This document shows, one piece after another, positions 8,520 through 16,958 of a stretch of 64,000 nucleotides of DNA. The notes under the pieces are model-generated. The model did not search any database and had not been told where the DNA came from. It saw nothing but the letters and a program-made list of their open reading frames with translations. The stretch comes from Micromonospora lutea (GTDB lineage: Bacteria; Actinomycetota; Actinomycetes; Mycobacteriales; Micromonosporaceae): positions 186,001-250,000 of the forward strand of contig NZ_BOPB01000009.1 in NCBI RefSeq assembly GCF_016863535.1, read 5' to 3'. Position 1 is the stretch's first letter; each line of letters starts with the position of its first letter. The translations under genes and the position numbers were made by a program.

Positions 8520-9698
8520 TCAGCCGGCGTCGAAGACGTGGTCGCTGGCCAGGTGGGCCGCACCCACCAGAGCGGCCCGCTCGCCCAGGTCGGAAAGAAC
8601 AATCGGCATGGTGCCGGTGGCCAGCGGCGCGGATCGCCGGTAGACCACGCCCCGGATCTCGGAGAGCAGGATGTGCCCGAGACCGTCCGGTGCCCCGCCG
8701 ATCACCACGATCCCGGGGTTGAAGAAACTGACCAGACCGACCAGCACCCGACCGAGGCGACGGGCGGCGTCGCGGACCAGCACCTGGGTGGCCGGGTCGC
8801 CGACGGTGGCTGCCGCGACCACGTCCGCGAGGGTCAGGCTGCCCGCCTCGGCCAGCCGCGCGGCCAGGACCGGGGAGCGGTCCGACCGGGCGACCGTCAG
8901 CGCCGCCCGGACCAACCCGGTGTCCCCGCAGTACGCCTCAAGACATCCGGCCTCCCCGCAGGCACAGGGCGGCCCATCCTCGCCGAGCGGTAGGTGCGCG
9001 ATGTCACCGGCGCTGCTGGTCGCACCCCGGTAGAGCGATCCGCCGAGCACCAGCCCGCAGCCGATCGCCGTGCCGAGCTTCAGGTAGAGGAAGTCCTCGA
9101 CGGTCCGGCCGATGCCGGCGTGCCGCTCACCCAGGGCGAGCACGTTCGCGTCGTTGTCGACCAACACCGGACAACCCAGCTCAGCGGCGAACGCGTCCCG
9201 CACCGGGAAGCGTTGCCAACGGGGCAGGGCGGCCGGTGCGGTGGAGGTGCCACCGTCGACCGGCCCGGGAAGGGCGACCCCGACCCCGGTGAGCTCAGTG
9301 ACGCCCAGCTCAGCGCGGAGCTTGTCGATCAGCTCCACGGCCCGGCCGATCACCGGTTCCGGTCCGTCGCGTACGTCCGCCGCCTCGCTCGTCTCGGCCA
9401 GCACGTTCAGTTCGCCGTCGGCGACCGCGACGGTGAACCGGTCGGTGGTGACGACCACGCTGGCGAAGCGCACCCCGCCGGAGAGGCGGAGCAGCGACGA
9501 GCGGCGCCCGCCCCGGGAGGCCGCCGGACCGGCGGCCTCGACGAGTCCTCGGTCGATGAGCCGGTTGAGTTCGGTGGTCAGGGCCGTCCGGGACAGACCC
9601 AGCAGGTCACCCAACTCCACCCGGGAGCGGGTGCCTTCGTCCCGCAGCAACCGGACCAGCCGTGCCTGCTGCGAATTCTCCGGCCGGACCAGGGCCAT
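8520..9698 (-). CDS. ROK-family transcriptional regulator
   Basis: The 392-residue protein has an N-terminal winged helix (about residues 10-70, with SRTALTTELNRLIDRG as the recognition region) and a ROK sugar-kinase-like domain. The ROK zinc signature CACGEAGCLE and the nucleotide/sugar loop VDNDANVLALGERH are present. It probably senses a sugar or sugar phosphate and represses carbohydrate genes; its neighbours on the other strand are obvious candidates. I chose the ATG preceded by GGAGG at 8-nt spacing over two GTG codons that fall within that ribosome binding site. Confidence 0.92.
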   Translation of the reverse strand: MALVRPENSQQARLVRLLRDEGTRSRVELGDLLGLSRTALTTELNRLIDRGLVEAAGPAASRGGRRSSLLRLSGGVRFASVVVTTDRFTVAVADGELNVLAETSEAADVRDGPEPVIGRAVELIDKLRAELGVTELTGVGVALPGPVDGGTSTAPAALPRWQRFPVRDAFAAELGCPVLVDNDANVLALGERHAGIGRTVEDFLYLKLGTAIGCGLVLGGSLYRGATSSAGDIAHLPLGEDGPPCACGEAGCLEAYCGDTGLVRAALTVARSDRSPVLAARLAEAGSLTLADVVAAATVGDPATQVLVRDAARRLGRVLVGLVSFFNPGIVVIGGAPDGLGHILLSEIRGVVYRRSAPLATGTMPIVLSDLGERAALVGAAHLASDHVFDAG

Positions 9699-9809
9699 TG
9701 CCACCACCTCCGTGCGGAGTCTTCCACGGCGGTGTTTCAGGCCGGTGGCCGACCGGAGCCGGATCTGTCAACACCTGTGGATGTTGCCGCCCGTCCGGCT
9801 TGACCGCAG

Positions 9810-9853
9810 CCGGACGGGCCCGGCCACCGATGTCGCTGGCCGGGCCCGTCCGG
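9810..9853 (-). terminator. Strong terminator hairpin after the YtxH-like gene
   Basis: A perfect 17-bp stem (CCGGACGGGCCCGGCCA and complement) with a 10-nt loop lies directly after the 3' end of the minus-strand gene at 9859. There is no T-run, which is common in GC-rich actinobacteria. Confidence 0.75.
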
Positions 9854-9858
9854 GATAC

Positions 9859-10242
9859 TCAGAGCGTGCTGCCGTTGGCCCCAGAGCCGGACGGCTTGCT
9901 GCGGGGGGTGGCGGACGTCGAACCGGAGCTCGACGAGCCGGAACCCGACTTGGTGCCGGCGGTGGCCGGCGTGCCGGCGAACGTGTCGTCGGCGGGGGTG
10001 AGCCCCTCCTTACCGTTGGAGCTCAGCTTCTCACCCAGCTTGGAGTTGCCGAGCTTGTCCTTGCCCTCGTGGTAGAGACGGTTCGCCTGGGCCTGTGCGA
10101 CCCCGGCCGCCTCCTGGACGGTCGGGTGGTCGAGCACCTTGCGGCCCCGGACCACCAGCTCCTCGTACTTCTCCCGGCCGGCACGGGCGCCCAGGACGAA
10201 CCCTGCAGCCAGCCCGCCAAGGAACATGATCTTTCCGCGCAT
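9859..10242 (-). CDS. YtxH-like small membrane-associated protein
   Basis: The product has 127 residues. A glycine-rich hydrophobic segment (IMFLGGLAAGFVLGARAGREKYEEL) covers residues 5-30, then a basic helical stretch, then a low-complexity Ser/Gly/Thr tail. The GFxLGxRAGREKYEEL pattern is typical of actinobacterial YtxH-domain proteins, which are small stress-linked membrane proteins of unknown mechanism. AAAGGAG lies 5 nt before the ATG. It is monocistronic, with a strong hairpin after the stop. Confidence 0.8.
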   Translation of the reverse strand: MRGKIMFLGGLAAGFVLGARAGREKYEELVVRGRKVLDHPTVQEAAGVAQAQANRLYHEGKDKLGNSKLGEKLSSNGKEGLTPADDTFAGTPATAGTKSGSGSSSSGSTSATPRSKPSGSGANGSTL

Positions 10243-10522
10243 GGCGGCTCCTTTCGTACCTGACGCGCCGTCGGTCCCGCTCCCGGAGGCCCGGGTGGCG
10301 GGACTGACCGATTCGCGCCTGCGTCCTGTCGTCGGCAGCTAACTACCCATCCTGCTCTCCGCTCATACCTCCTTGTGCCAGGATGACGATTTGTCCGGTG
10401 AACTGTGCCTCCGGGCTGCCCCGGTGGTGACCGAGCAACCCTCTGGACCAACACCCCCCGCCGTCCTGTACTCTTGTGCCCGACGCGCGGTGCGGAGCGA
10501 TCCGCTCGGGCGTTTGTTGCGG

Positions 10523-10595
10523 TCCCCCGTAGCTCAATTGGCAGAGCAGCCGGCTGTTAACCGGCAGGTTTTTGGTTCGAGTCCAAACGGGGGAG
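10523..10595 (+). tRNA. tRNA-Asn (GTT)
   Basis: The cloverleaf has a 7-bp acceptor TCCCCCG/CGGGGGA, a D-arm GCTC..GAGC, an anticodon stem CCGGC/ACCGG-type with GTT at 10556-10558, and a T-arm GGTTCGAGTCC. No CCA is encoded. A possible promoter is the -10 box TACTCT at 10469-10474. The 280 nt upstream hold no other gene. Confidence 0.96.
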
Positions 10596-10700
10596 CTTCC
10601 TTCCTCACCATGACGCCCACCGGTCGGACCCGGTGGGCGTCAGCCGTTTCCCCGCCAGATCGTGCCGAATTTGGGGGTCACCGGCCCAAAGATGATCACT

Positions 10701-10713
10701 TATGATCCTCGCC
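10701..10713 (+). promoter_or_regulatory. -10 box of a leaderless promoter
   Basis: TATGAT (10701-10706) lies exactly 7 nt before the ATG at 10714, with no Shine-Dalgarno sequence. Transcription would start at or next to the A of the start codon. Confidence 0.6.
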
Positions 10714-11664
10714 ATGCCCGCACCCCTCGCGCCACCGGTCCTCGACGCCGCCGCGGCGTATCCACAGGTGGCCGCCGCCCGTGGCGCGCTGGCCGCCGGT
10801 GACTGGCCGGAGTTGTGCGCCCTCGTCGACGCCCAGGACGCCCACGGTCGGACGGTCCTGGTCAGCGAGGTCGGCGGCGCATCGGACGCCGAGGCGCTCC
10901 TGCGGAAGGCGCTCGCCGAGCAACCCGACGACCCGGTTGCCGCTGCCATGCTGGGAGCGCACCTGATCCGCGCGGGGTGGCGGATCCGGACGGCCAGCCG
11001 GGCGCAGGACGTCAGCCGGCACCAGTTCGTCCAGTTCTTCGATCATCTGCGCCGTGCCGAGCAGATCCTCATCGAGGCCACCGCCCGCCACCCGGAGGAC
11101 GCGGCAGCCTGGACCGAGCGCGTCACCAGCGCCCGGGGCCTGCAACTCGGCCAGGCCGAGGCCCGCCGCCGCTACGACCGGCTTACCGCCCGGCACCCGC
11201 ACCACCTACCGGCACAGAGATCCCTGTTGCAGCAGCTCTGCCCCAAGTGGAGCGGCACCTGGGAGAAGGCGTACGACTTCGCTCGGGAGTGCGCCGACGC
11301 CGCACCGGCCGGCGCGCCCAACGCCGTCCTCGTCGTCGAGGTGCACCTGGAGCAGGCCTTCGACCACGGCACCCTGTCCGCTGCGCGTGTCTTCCTGCGC
11401 GGCCAGCAGGTGCGCGCCGCGATCCACGACGCGGCCCAGCGCTCCATCTGGCACCAGGAGTTCCGGCACGGCTGGGACTGGGTCCAGGTACGCAGCACCT
11501 TCGCCCTCGCCTTCTGCCTCATGCAGGAGTGGCCGTCGGCGGCACAGCAGTTCGCTGCCCTCGGCGACCTCGGTGACGAGTCGATGTTCGGTTACTTCGG
11601 CGACGCGGTGGAGCAGTTCCAGCGGTTCCGCGAGAAGGCGTACGCGAAGGGCGGCCGGCCGTGA
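10714..11664 (+). CDS. TPR-like hypothetical protein coupled to an M16 peptidase homologue
   Basis: This 316-residue soluble, alpha-helical protein has TPR-like periodicity (for example AEALLRKALAEQPDDPVAAAMLG and RAEQILIEATARHPEDAAAWTERV). No catalytic motif is recognisable. I placed the start at the second ATG because a TATGAT box sits 7 nt upstream, and that box would overlap an ATG four codons earlier. The stop overlaps the start of the M16 homologue by 4 nt, so the two are likely made together and may work together. The function is unknown. Confidence 0.75.
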   Translation: MPAPLAPPVLDAAAAYPQVAAARGALAAGDWPELCALVDAQDAHGRTVLVSEVGGASDAEALLRKALAEQPDDPVAAAMLGAHLIRAGWRIRTASRAQDVSRHQFVQFFDHLRRAEQILIEATARHPEDAAAWTERVTSARGLQLGQAEARRRYDRLTARHPHHLPAQRSLLQQLCPKWSGTWEKAYDFARECADAAPAGAPNAVLVVEVHLEQAFDHGTLSAARVFLRGQQVRAAIHDAAQRSIWHQEFRHGWDWVQVRSTFALAFCLMQEWPSAAQQFAALGDLGDESMFGYFGDAVEQFQRFREKAYAKGGRP

Positions 11665-13367
11665 TCCAACACCTGGAAACCGACGGGGTGCCGACCCTGC
11701 TCGCCGCCACCGGCGGGCCGATGCGCGCCGGGCTGACCTTCCGGGTCGGCACGGCCGACGAGACGTTGGCCCGCCACGGCATCACCCACCTGCTCGAACA
11801 CCTCGTCCTCGCGCCCTTGGGCACCGCCGACTACCACTTCAACGGTGCCACCGGGTCCACCTTCACGACCTTCCACATGCAAGGTTCCGCACCGGACATC
11901 GCCACCTTCCTCACCTCCGTCTGCGCCAATCTGACCGACCTGCCGACCGGCCGGTTGGAGGTGGAGAAGGACATCCTGCGCACCGAGTGGAGCAGCCGGG
12001 GAAGCGCCGCCCTCGACGACATCCCGTTGTGGCGCCACGGCGCCCGCGACCACGGCCTCAGCAGCTACCCCGAATGGGGGCTGGGCAGGCTCACCGCCGA
12101 GGAACTGCGCCAGTGGGCCGCCCGCTGGTTCACCCGGGAGAACGCGGTGCTCTGGATCGCCGGTGACCGGGTGCCCGAAGGGCTGCGCCTGGAGTTGCCC
12201 ACCGGCACCCGTCAACCGGTACCGACCGCCTCGTCGGCGCTGCCGACCACCCCGGCGTACTTCGTGCACGGCGCCCGGGCGGTGGTGCTCGACGCGGTCG
12301 TGCGGCGCCGCAGCGCCGCGAGCGTCTTCGCCGAGGTGCTGGAACGCGAGCTGTTCCGGGCGCTGCGCCAGGACGCCGGGCTCTCCTACACCATCAGCAG
12401 CGGCTACGAACCACGTGGCGATGGCCAGGCCCACCTGCGGGCCCTCGCCGACGCGCTGGCCGAGAAGCAGGACGCCGTACTCGGCGGATTCATCGACGTG
12501 CTGGCCAAGCTGCGGGTGGGGCGCATCGAGCAGAGCGACCTCGACGCCGCGCTGGCCAAGCGGATCGACATGTACGCCACCGCGGAGGCCGACGCCGCCC
12601 GGCTGCCCGCGTACGCGTTCAACCTGCTCACCGGCGAACCGAACCACACCATCGACGAGCACCTCGCGCAACTGAAGACGGTCACCCTCACCGACCTGCA
12701 TGAGGTCGCCCAGGAGGCGTACGCCTCGGCGCTGCTGATGGTGCCGGACGGCACCAGCGCCGACTGGGCCGGCTTCACCGCCGCACCGATCTGGTCGGAG
12801 TCGACCGTGTCGGGCAGCACCTATCACGCCCGTGACGACAACTGTCGCCTGCTCGTCGGTGCCGAGGGGGTCAGCCTTATCAGCGCCAGCGGCCCGCTCA
12901 CCGTCGCCTACGCCGACTGCGCCGCCATGCTCGCCTGGCCGGACGGTGCTCGGCAGCTCATCGGTCACGACGCGATCGTGCTCCACATCGAACCGACCCT
13001 GTTCGACATGCGCCCGGCGGCGATGAACGTCATCGACAGCGGGGTACCGCTGGACCGGCAGATCACCATGCCGCCCCGCGATCCGGACAGCCTGCCGCAG
13101 CCGGGTGCGCGCCGAGAGGCCCGTCCGGGCCGTGACAGTCGGACCCGGCCGAAGCGGGCCGGGTGGGAAACCCTGCTGATGGTGCTCAGCGGCCTCGCCG
13201 CCCTGGTGGTGGGCGGGTTCACCCTGCTGCTCACCATCGGCATGTTGATCGAACCCACCGCCGAGGAGGACGTCGCCGTGCTGTGGGGTGCGGTCGTGGT
13301 CGGCTGGCTGCTCACTGTTATCCTCGCGTTGCCCATCGTGCTGCTGACACGGGGGCGACGCCGGTGA
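11661..13367 (+). CDS. Membrane-anchored M16 (insulinase-family) peptidase homologue
   Basis: The 568-residue protein keeps the inverted zinc motif HLLEH at residues 43-47, with further acidic residues at VEKDILRTEW (about 101-110) that could give the third ligand. The second M16 half is recognisable around LSYTISSGYEPRGD, where family members have a substrate-binding Arg/Tyr pair. After a basic linker (about 465-500) come two hydrophobic helices (about 500-560), so the catalytic part is tethered to the membrane, probably on the cytoplasmic side because there is no signal peptide. M16 enzymes cleave short or unfolded peptides. The substrate here is unknown. Confidence 0.8.
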   Translation: MIQHLETDGVPTLLAATGGPMRAGLTFRVGTADETLARHGITHLLEHLVLAPLGTADYHFNGATGSTFTTFHMQGSAPDIATFLTSVCANLTDLPTGRLEVEKDILRTEWSSRGSAALDDIPLWRHGARDHGLSSYPEWGLGRLTAEELRQWAARWFTRENAVLWIAGDRVPEGLRLELPTGTRQPVPTASSALPTTPAYFVHGARAVVLDAVVRRRSAASVFAEVLERELFRALRQDAGLSYTISSGYEPRGDGQAHLRALADALAEKQDAVLGGFIDVLAKLRVGRIEQSDLDAALAKRIDMYATAEADAARLPAYAFNLLTGEPNHTIDEHLAQLKTVTLTDLHEVAQEAYASALLMVPDGTSADWAGFTAAPIWSESTVSGSTYHARDDNCRLLVGAEGVSLISASGPLTVAYADCAAMLAWPDGARQLIGHDAIVLHIEPTLFDMRPAAMNVIDSGVPLDRQITMPPRDPDSLPQPGARREARPGRDSRTRPKRAGWETLLMVLSGLAALVVGGFTLLLTIGMLIEPTAEEDVAVLWGAVVVGWLLTVILALPIVLLTRGRRR

Positions 13368-13402
13368 GAAGAGGCCGTCGGGATAAGATCCGGCCCGGTG
13401 CC

Positions 13403-13476
13403 GGGGCGGTAGCTCAGCCGGTTAGAGCAGTCGACTCATAATCGATCGGTCACGGGTTCGAGTCCCGTCCGCCCCA
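13403..13476 (+). tRNA. tRNA with CAU anticodon (elongator Met, or Ile2 after lysidine modification)
   Basis: The acceptor GGGGCGG/CCGCCCC, anticodon loop CTCATAA (CAT at 13437-13439) and T-arm CGGGTTCGAGTCCCG form a clean cloverleaf. The run AGAGCAG-N-CGACTCATAATCG resembles bacterial tRNA-Ile2 (tilS substrates) at least as much as elongator tRNA-Met, so the identity is left open. Confidence 0.9.
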
Positions 13477-13637
13477 CCCAGACGGATACCCAGACGGAGG
13501 GGGTCCAAGACCCGCGAGGCTGCAGACCACGGCTGGTGCGCCGGAGCTCAATCAACCGACGCGTTGGGAATGGGATGGGCTGGGCGGCCCGTGGGCGAGT
13601 TGGGGCCGGGCCTCGGGCGTGGACCGAGCCTGTCGGA

Positions 13638-14011
13638 TCACACCTTGAGGACGTCCACGTCGTACAGCGCTATCGACGCGTCGCGGGAGGCGAGGGTCAG
13701 CCCCTCGGTGATTGCCTGTGCCACCAGCATGCGGTCGAAGGGATCGCGATGATGTGATGGCAGCCGGCTGGCGGCGATGGCGTGGGCGTGGGTCACCGGA
13801 AGCTCCCGGAAACCCATGTCTCTTACCCGCTCTGCAAGGTCAGGGGGTCCGGCGAGTTTCTCCGCACTCTGTTTGATGGTGATCTCCCAAGGCTGACCGG
13901 AGAGAGGAAGATGTCCGGCTCGTGGCGTAGCCGGTCGAGGAACTCGGTGCCGAGGGTCGGGTCACCGGTGATGGCCCAGAGCACGACGTGGGTGTCCAGC
14001 AGCAGGGTCAT
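13638..14011 (-). pseudogene. VapC-type PIN-domain toxin, broken by a one-base frameshift
   Basis: The start encodes a typical PIN toxin (MTLLLDTHVVLWAITGD, first catalytic Asp) up to FLSPVSL. There the original frame turns into an unrelated tail and stops early. Shifting by one base at about 13888-13893 restores SLWEITIKQSAEKLAG, then RDMGFRELPVTHAHA, RDPFDRMLVAQA and a stop at 13638-13640. The span is 374 nt, exactly one base short of a 124-codon gene plus stop. Either the toxin is dead by a 1-nt deletion or the assembly has an error. Its start overlaps the antitoxin stop by 4 nt. Confidence 0.85.
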
Positions 14012-14262
14012 GCGCCGATGCCGAAGTCGTCGGCGATCTCGGCGTTGGTCTGTGGCGAGTCCCAGTCGCCGGAGAGGTCTAGTTGGCCGGCGAGGGAACC
14101 GACTGCGGTGCGGTTGGCCCGCCGGACCAGCGGTACGACTTTTGCCACCGGTGTGCCCGCCCGGTCGATGATGATCTCCTCGCCGCGTTCCACCCGTTCG
14201 ATGATGCGCGACAGGTGAGTCTTGGCATCATGCATGTTGTAGTGCACAGCCTCAGCCGACAT
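14008..14262 (-). CDS. VapB/Phd-type antitoxin
   Basis: The 84-residue protein has the Phd/YefM pattern NMHDAKTHLSRIIERVERGEEIIIDRAGTPVAKVVPL in its first half, a DNA-binding and dimerising module, and an acidic C-terminal toxin-binding tail. GGAGAGG precedes the ATG. It is coupled by a 4-nt overlap to the frameshifted PIN toxin, so it may now be an orphan antitoxin. A 12-bp palindrome lies directly upstream. Confidence 0.88.
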   Translation of the reverse strand: MSAEAVHYNMHDAKTHLSRIIERVERGEEIIIDRAGTPVAKVVPLVRRANRTAVGSLAGQLDLSGDWDSPQTNAEIADDFGIGA

Positions 14263-14276
14263 GGCGTGACCTCTCC

Positions 14277-14288
14277 GCTTAGCTAAGC
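14277..14288. promoter_or_regulatory. GCTTAGCTAAGC palindrome, candidate VapB operator
   Basis: A perfect 12-bp palindrome sits 15 nt upstream of the antitoxin start, next to its ribosome binding site. It contains TTAGCT, which could serve as the -10 box. This is the expected place for autoregulation by a toxin-antitoxin complex. Confidence 0.45.
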
Positions 14289-14558
14289 AATTAGTTTCGC
14301 CTGCTTGGCCGCATGCGCCAGCGGTTTGGCTGCCCGCGCAGCGCGCACTTGACGCGGGAGATCCGGACGACCCCACCGCGGCGGATCCGTTAGCCTGACT
14401 GCGGTGGTCCGCCACCGACTGCGCTTCCACGTGACAGACCACGTGAATCATCGCGGAGAGACCTGAGCAGCTCAGGACATGTCCGGGTGGGGTGCGGCGC
14501 ACTGTTGCGCCGACTTCATACCGCCGGTGCCCGACATCGGCAGACGAAAGGACATGAC

Positions 14559-14912
14559 ATGTCGTCGAAGGACGAGAAGAACCTGGCGCAGGTGGCCGAC
14601 AGGATTTCGAAGATGGACGAGCCGACCCGTTCGACGATGCAGCGGGTGCACGACATCATCATGGCCGCGGCCCCCACCCTGAAGCCGCGCATCTGGTACG
14701 GCATGCCCGCCTACGCGAAGTCGGCGAGCACGCCCGCGCTCGTCACGCTGCGCATGGACGAACGATTGAACCTCGCGATCACCGAGAAGGCTCCCTTCCG
14801 CGCGGCAGGCGGCGCGGACGGGGGGCTGATGCCGGCCGCGTGGTACTTCGAAACGGTGGATGCCGTCACTGAGAGGCGCATCGCCGAGATCGTCCGCTCC
14901 GTGATCGACTGA
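14559..14912 (+). CDS. DUF1801 (YdhG-like) protein
   Basis: The 117-residue soluble protein has the DUF1801 signature: PRIWYGMPAYAK followed by LVTLRMDERLNLAITEKAPF. Members of this fold have been linked to iron handling and stress, but the biochemical role is unsettled. AAAGGA precedes the chosen ATG. The longer open frame upstream lacks coding character. It stands alone between two toxin-antitoxin-like loci. Confidence 0.82.
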   Translation: MSSKDEKNLAQVADRISKMDEPTRSTMQRVHDIIMAAAPTLKPRIWYGMPAYAKSASTPALVTLRMDERLNLAITEKAPFRAAGGADGGLMPAAWYFETVDAVTERRIAEIVRSVID

Positions 14913-15135
14913 TCGTCTGCGCCCCCGTCCCGGGATGAGGTGGACCGCACCTCGACCGGGGCGGGCCGCAGCATGATCATCTTGTCTAGCGATAGCTCAA
15001 CGACGTTGAGTAGTCGTTCGGTGTCGGCGTCGGGCTTCGTGTCGATGCGAAGCCCGGTGGCGAGTTGGCGTGGGCCCCCTCTGGTGGAACGGGTCTCGGT
15101 CCTGCCGCATGTTGAAGCATGGGGGCGTCCTGACG

Positions 15136-15489
15136 CTAATCGGTGGCCTTGGGGTGTTCGGTGCCGGCGTGCCTGATCCAGCAGGTACGGGTGTCGGGGT
15201 CGGGCAGGTACCAGATGCGCCCGCCTGAAGTGACCTCATATTGCCACTGCGGCAACGTCTTCCCGCTGTGTGCGGCGGTGGCGAGCGAGCCCTTGAGTGG
15301 GTGCTGGCGGTTGGTCGGTGGGGAGGGGCAGGGGTTGGACTCGATGGCGTCGAAGGCCGCGCGGGTGTTGGCTGCAGCCTGGCGGCACAGTTCCTCCCAG
15401 CCTTTGGCCGCGTCGTTGGTGGCGAATCGCAGGGTGTAGCCGCCGGGGCGTGCTGGTGGCGCGGCTCGGTCGCCTCGCTTGGCGCTCAC
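15136..15489 (-). CDS. Putative toxin of a toxin-antitoxin-like pair (RelE/ParE-like size and tail)
   Basis: The product is a small basic protein of 117 residues. Its C-terminal part (LPQWQYEVTSGGRIWYLPD..TCWIRHAGTEHPKATD) reads like the end of a RelE/ParE-fold mRNA interferase: a YEVTSGGRIWY strand followed by a strand ending in xxGTxHPKxT. It begins with GTG inside the stop of the partner gene (4-nt overlap), which gives antitoxin-then-toxin order. I do not recognise it as a named family, so the toxin role is an inference from fold impression, size and coupling. Confidence 0.6.
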   Translation of the reverse strand: MSAKRGDRAAPPARPGGYTLRFATNDAAKGWEELCRQAAANTRAAFDAIESNPCPSPPTNRQHPLKGSLATAAHSGKTLPQWQYEVTSGGRIWYLPDPDTRTCWIRHAGTEHPKATD

Positions 15490-15953
15490 TCGCCGGCGGG
15501 GGGCGCGACCGGCCCGAAGTCGTCGGAGCTAGGCGCGGCGAGGATCCGGTGCAGGTCGGGGTCCGCGTGGATCTCGGCGGTGTGCCGCCATTCGCTGAGT
15601 AGCTGCGACACCGCCACGGTGTTGCCTACTGCCGCAGCTGCCTCGGCCGTGGCGACGAACTCGTCGGCCATCTGGTCGACGTCCTCTGGCGGCAGGAACC
15701 GCACCCAGGGCAGAACGGTGGGCAGGACCTCACGCACCGCGGTCGGATCTCGGCGCACGACGCTGGCCAGCAGCCGGGCGGTCAGGTCCACCACCTCGCC
15801 CTCGGCCGCTGCCCGGTCAGCGGACATCAGGACCAGGTCGGCGGCGTCACGGCGGCGCAGCCGCACCGCGCGAGCGCGGGTCAGTCGCTCAGCCGTCTCC
15901 GCTGGCTGACGTAGCAGCTCCGAGAACGGCACCGACTCCAACGGCATCGACAT
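15486..15953 (-). CDS. Putative antitoxin / regulatory partner, first gene of the pair
   Basis: The 155-residue protein starts like prevent-host-death proteins (MPLESVPFSELLRQPAETAERL..RAVRLRRRDAADLVLMSADRAAAE), where a Phd-like DNA-binding domain would sit. It continues with a helical region ending WRHTAEIHADPDLHRIL. It has no ribosome binding site, but TAGTGT lies 7 nt upstream, so the mRNA is probably leaderless. The next gene overlaps by 4 nt. DNA binding and antitoxin function are inferred. Confidence 0.62.
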   Translation of the reverse strand: MSMPLESVPFSELLRQPAETAERLTRARAVRLRRRDAADLVLMSADRAAAEGEVVDLTARLLASVVRRDPTAVREVLPTVLPWVRFLPPEDVDQMADEFVATAEAAAAVGNTVAVSQLLSEWRHTAEIHADPDLHRILAAPSSDDFGPVAPPAGE

Positions 15954-15976
15954 GACATCAACACTACTTCAGAAGT
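15954..15976 (-). promoter_or_regulatory. Leaderless promoter with overlapping ACTTC-A-GAAGT palindrome
   Basis: On the minus strand TAGTGT (15961-15966) is followed by 7 nt and then the ATG. The palindrome ACTTCAGAAGT (15966-15976) touches the -10 box on its upstream side, which fits repression by the product of the downstream gene. Confidence 0.45.
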
Positions 15977-16175
15977 GGCTGACCTGTCTCGATAGCCCTG
16001 GTTTGGTCAATCGAGGTTTGGAAGGAGGTCCCGGCTGCCGCAGGTACCGCCCGGCCGACGTGGCGACGACCAGGTCGGATCCGTCCGCGATGCCGCCGCG
16101 GCCGGTGCTGTCGACGGCCGATAGCAGCGTCGGCATCGTATCGCCAGAACGATGGCAGCCGCGGCGGCCGGCGGC

Positions 16176-16958
16176 TCAGCAACCCAGAGCTCGTTCGAAG
16201 ATCCGACGTTGCGCGGATACGTACCGCGCGTCGTCGAGGTACTGGATGTGGTGTCCGTCCGCGAGGTGGCCGGCGAAGGCGGCGTTGCCGGCGGCCGCCT
16301 GGGCCCGCATGAAGTCGACGAGTGCGCGGAGCCGGGCAATGGTGACGTCGACCAGCTTGGCGCGCGCGGTGTCGTCCAGCCCGTAGCGGTCGCAGAACGT
16401 CCGGAGCCGGGCGGCCTGCTCCTCGGTGGTGCCGAAGCCGTCCGTGTTCTGCGGTGCGGTCATCGGCACCCACCGGTAGGCCGCGTAGGCGACGTCCCAG
16501 ATCCGGGGTCCGGGCTGGGCATGGTCGAAGTCGATGATGCCCACCACGCGGTTGCCGTCGAGTACGCAGTTGTGCGGCGCGTAGTCGCCGTGGCAGATGA
16601 CCTCGACCGGCTCGGTCGCCGCCACCTGCCAGCCGTCGCGTGGTGCCCGCCGCGCGTACTCGGCCGTCGCGTCGTGGTACGCCCTCAGCAGCATGGCCGC
16701 GCTCTCCAACGCCTCGATCGAGGCCGCCGCTGCGGTCGGTGGGTAGTTGGACACCTCGCCCGGCAGAAAATCGAGGATCTCGAAGCCGGGCTCGCTCGTG
16801 TCGCGTACCCCGGGTGCCGCCGTGAAGCCTTCGGCGGCGAGGTGCCGCAGCAGTTGATGGACCCGCGTGGACCAGGGGCCGGTGGGCCGGCGCACCGTGT
16901 CGCCGAGCCGAACCACCTCGTTGACGCCGCCGCCCGTCAGGATCTCCCGCTCGACCAT
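16176..16958 (-). CDS. APH-fold phosphotransferase
   Basis: The 260-residue protein belongs to the aminoglycoside-phosphotransferase / kinase-like family. The catalytic loop is ICHGDYAPHNCV (HGDxxxxN) and the metal-binding IDFDHA follows about 20 residues later. The N-lobe Lys region is short. The substrate could be an antibiotic, a sugar or a small alcohol; nothing here fixes it. GGAG lies upstream of the ATG. It is monocistronic, between the toxin-antitoxin-like pair and the first ECF42 locus. Confidence 0.82.
   Translation of the reverse strand: MVEREILTGGGVNEVVRLGDTVRRPTGPWSTRVHQLLRHLAAEGFTAAPGVRDTSEPGFEILDFLPGEVSNYPPTAAAASIEALESAAMLLRAYHDATAEYARRAPRDGWQVAATEPVEVICHGDYAPHNCVLDGNRVVGIIDFDHAQPGPRIWDVAYAAYRWVPMTAPQNTDGFGTTEEQAARLRTFCDRYGLDDTARAKLVDVTIARLRALVDFMRAQAAAGNAAFAGHLADGHHIQYLDDARYVSAQRRIFERALGC

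Noticed and set aside
14913..15135. Coding-like minus-strand fragment (RQLATGLRIDTKPDADTERLLNVVELSLDKM)
   Set aside because: It reads like protein but has no start with a ribosome binding site, no clear family and an unrelated end; at most a remnant, so not listed as a gene.
15954..16175. Possible gene between the toxin-antitoxin-like pair and the APH kinase
   Set aside because: Open frames here overlap the kinase in other frames and show no motif or ribosome binding site.
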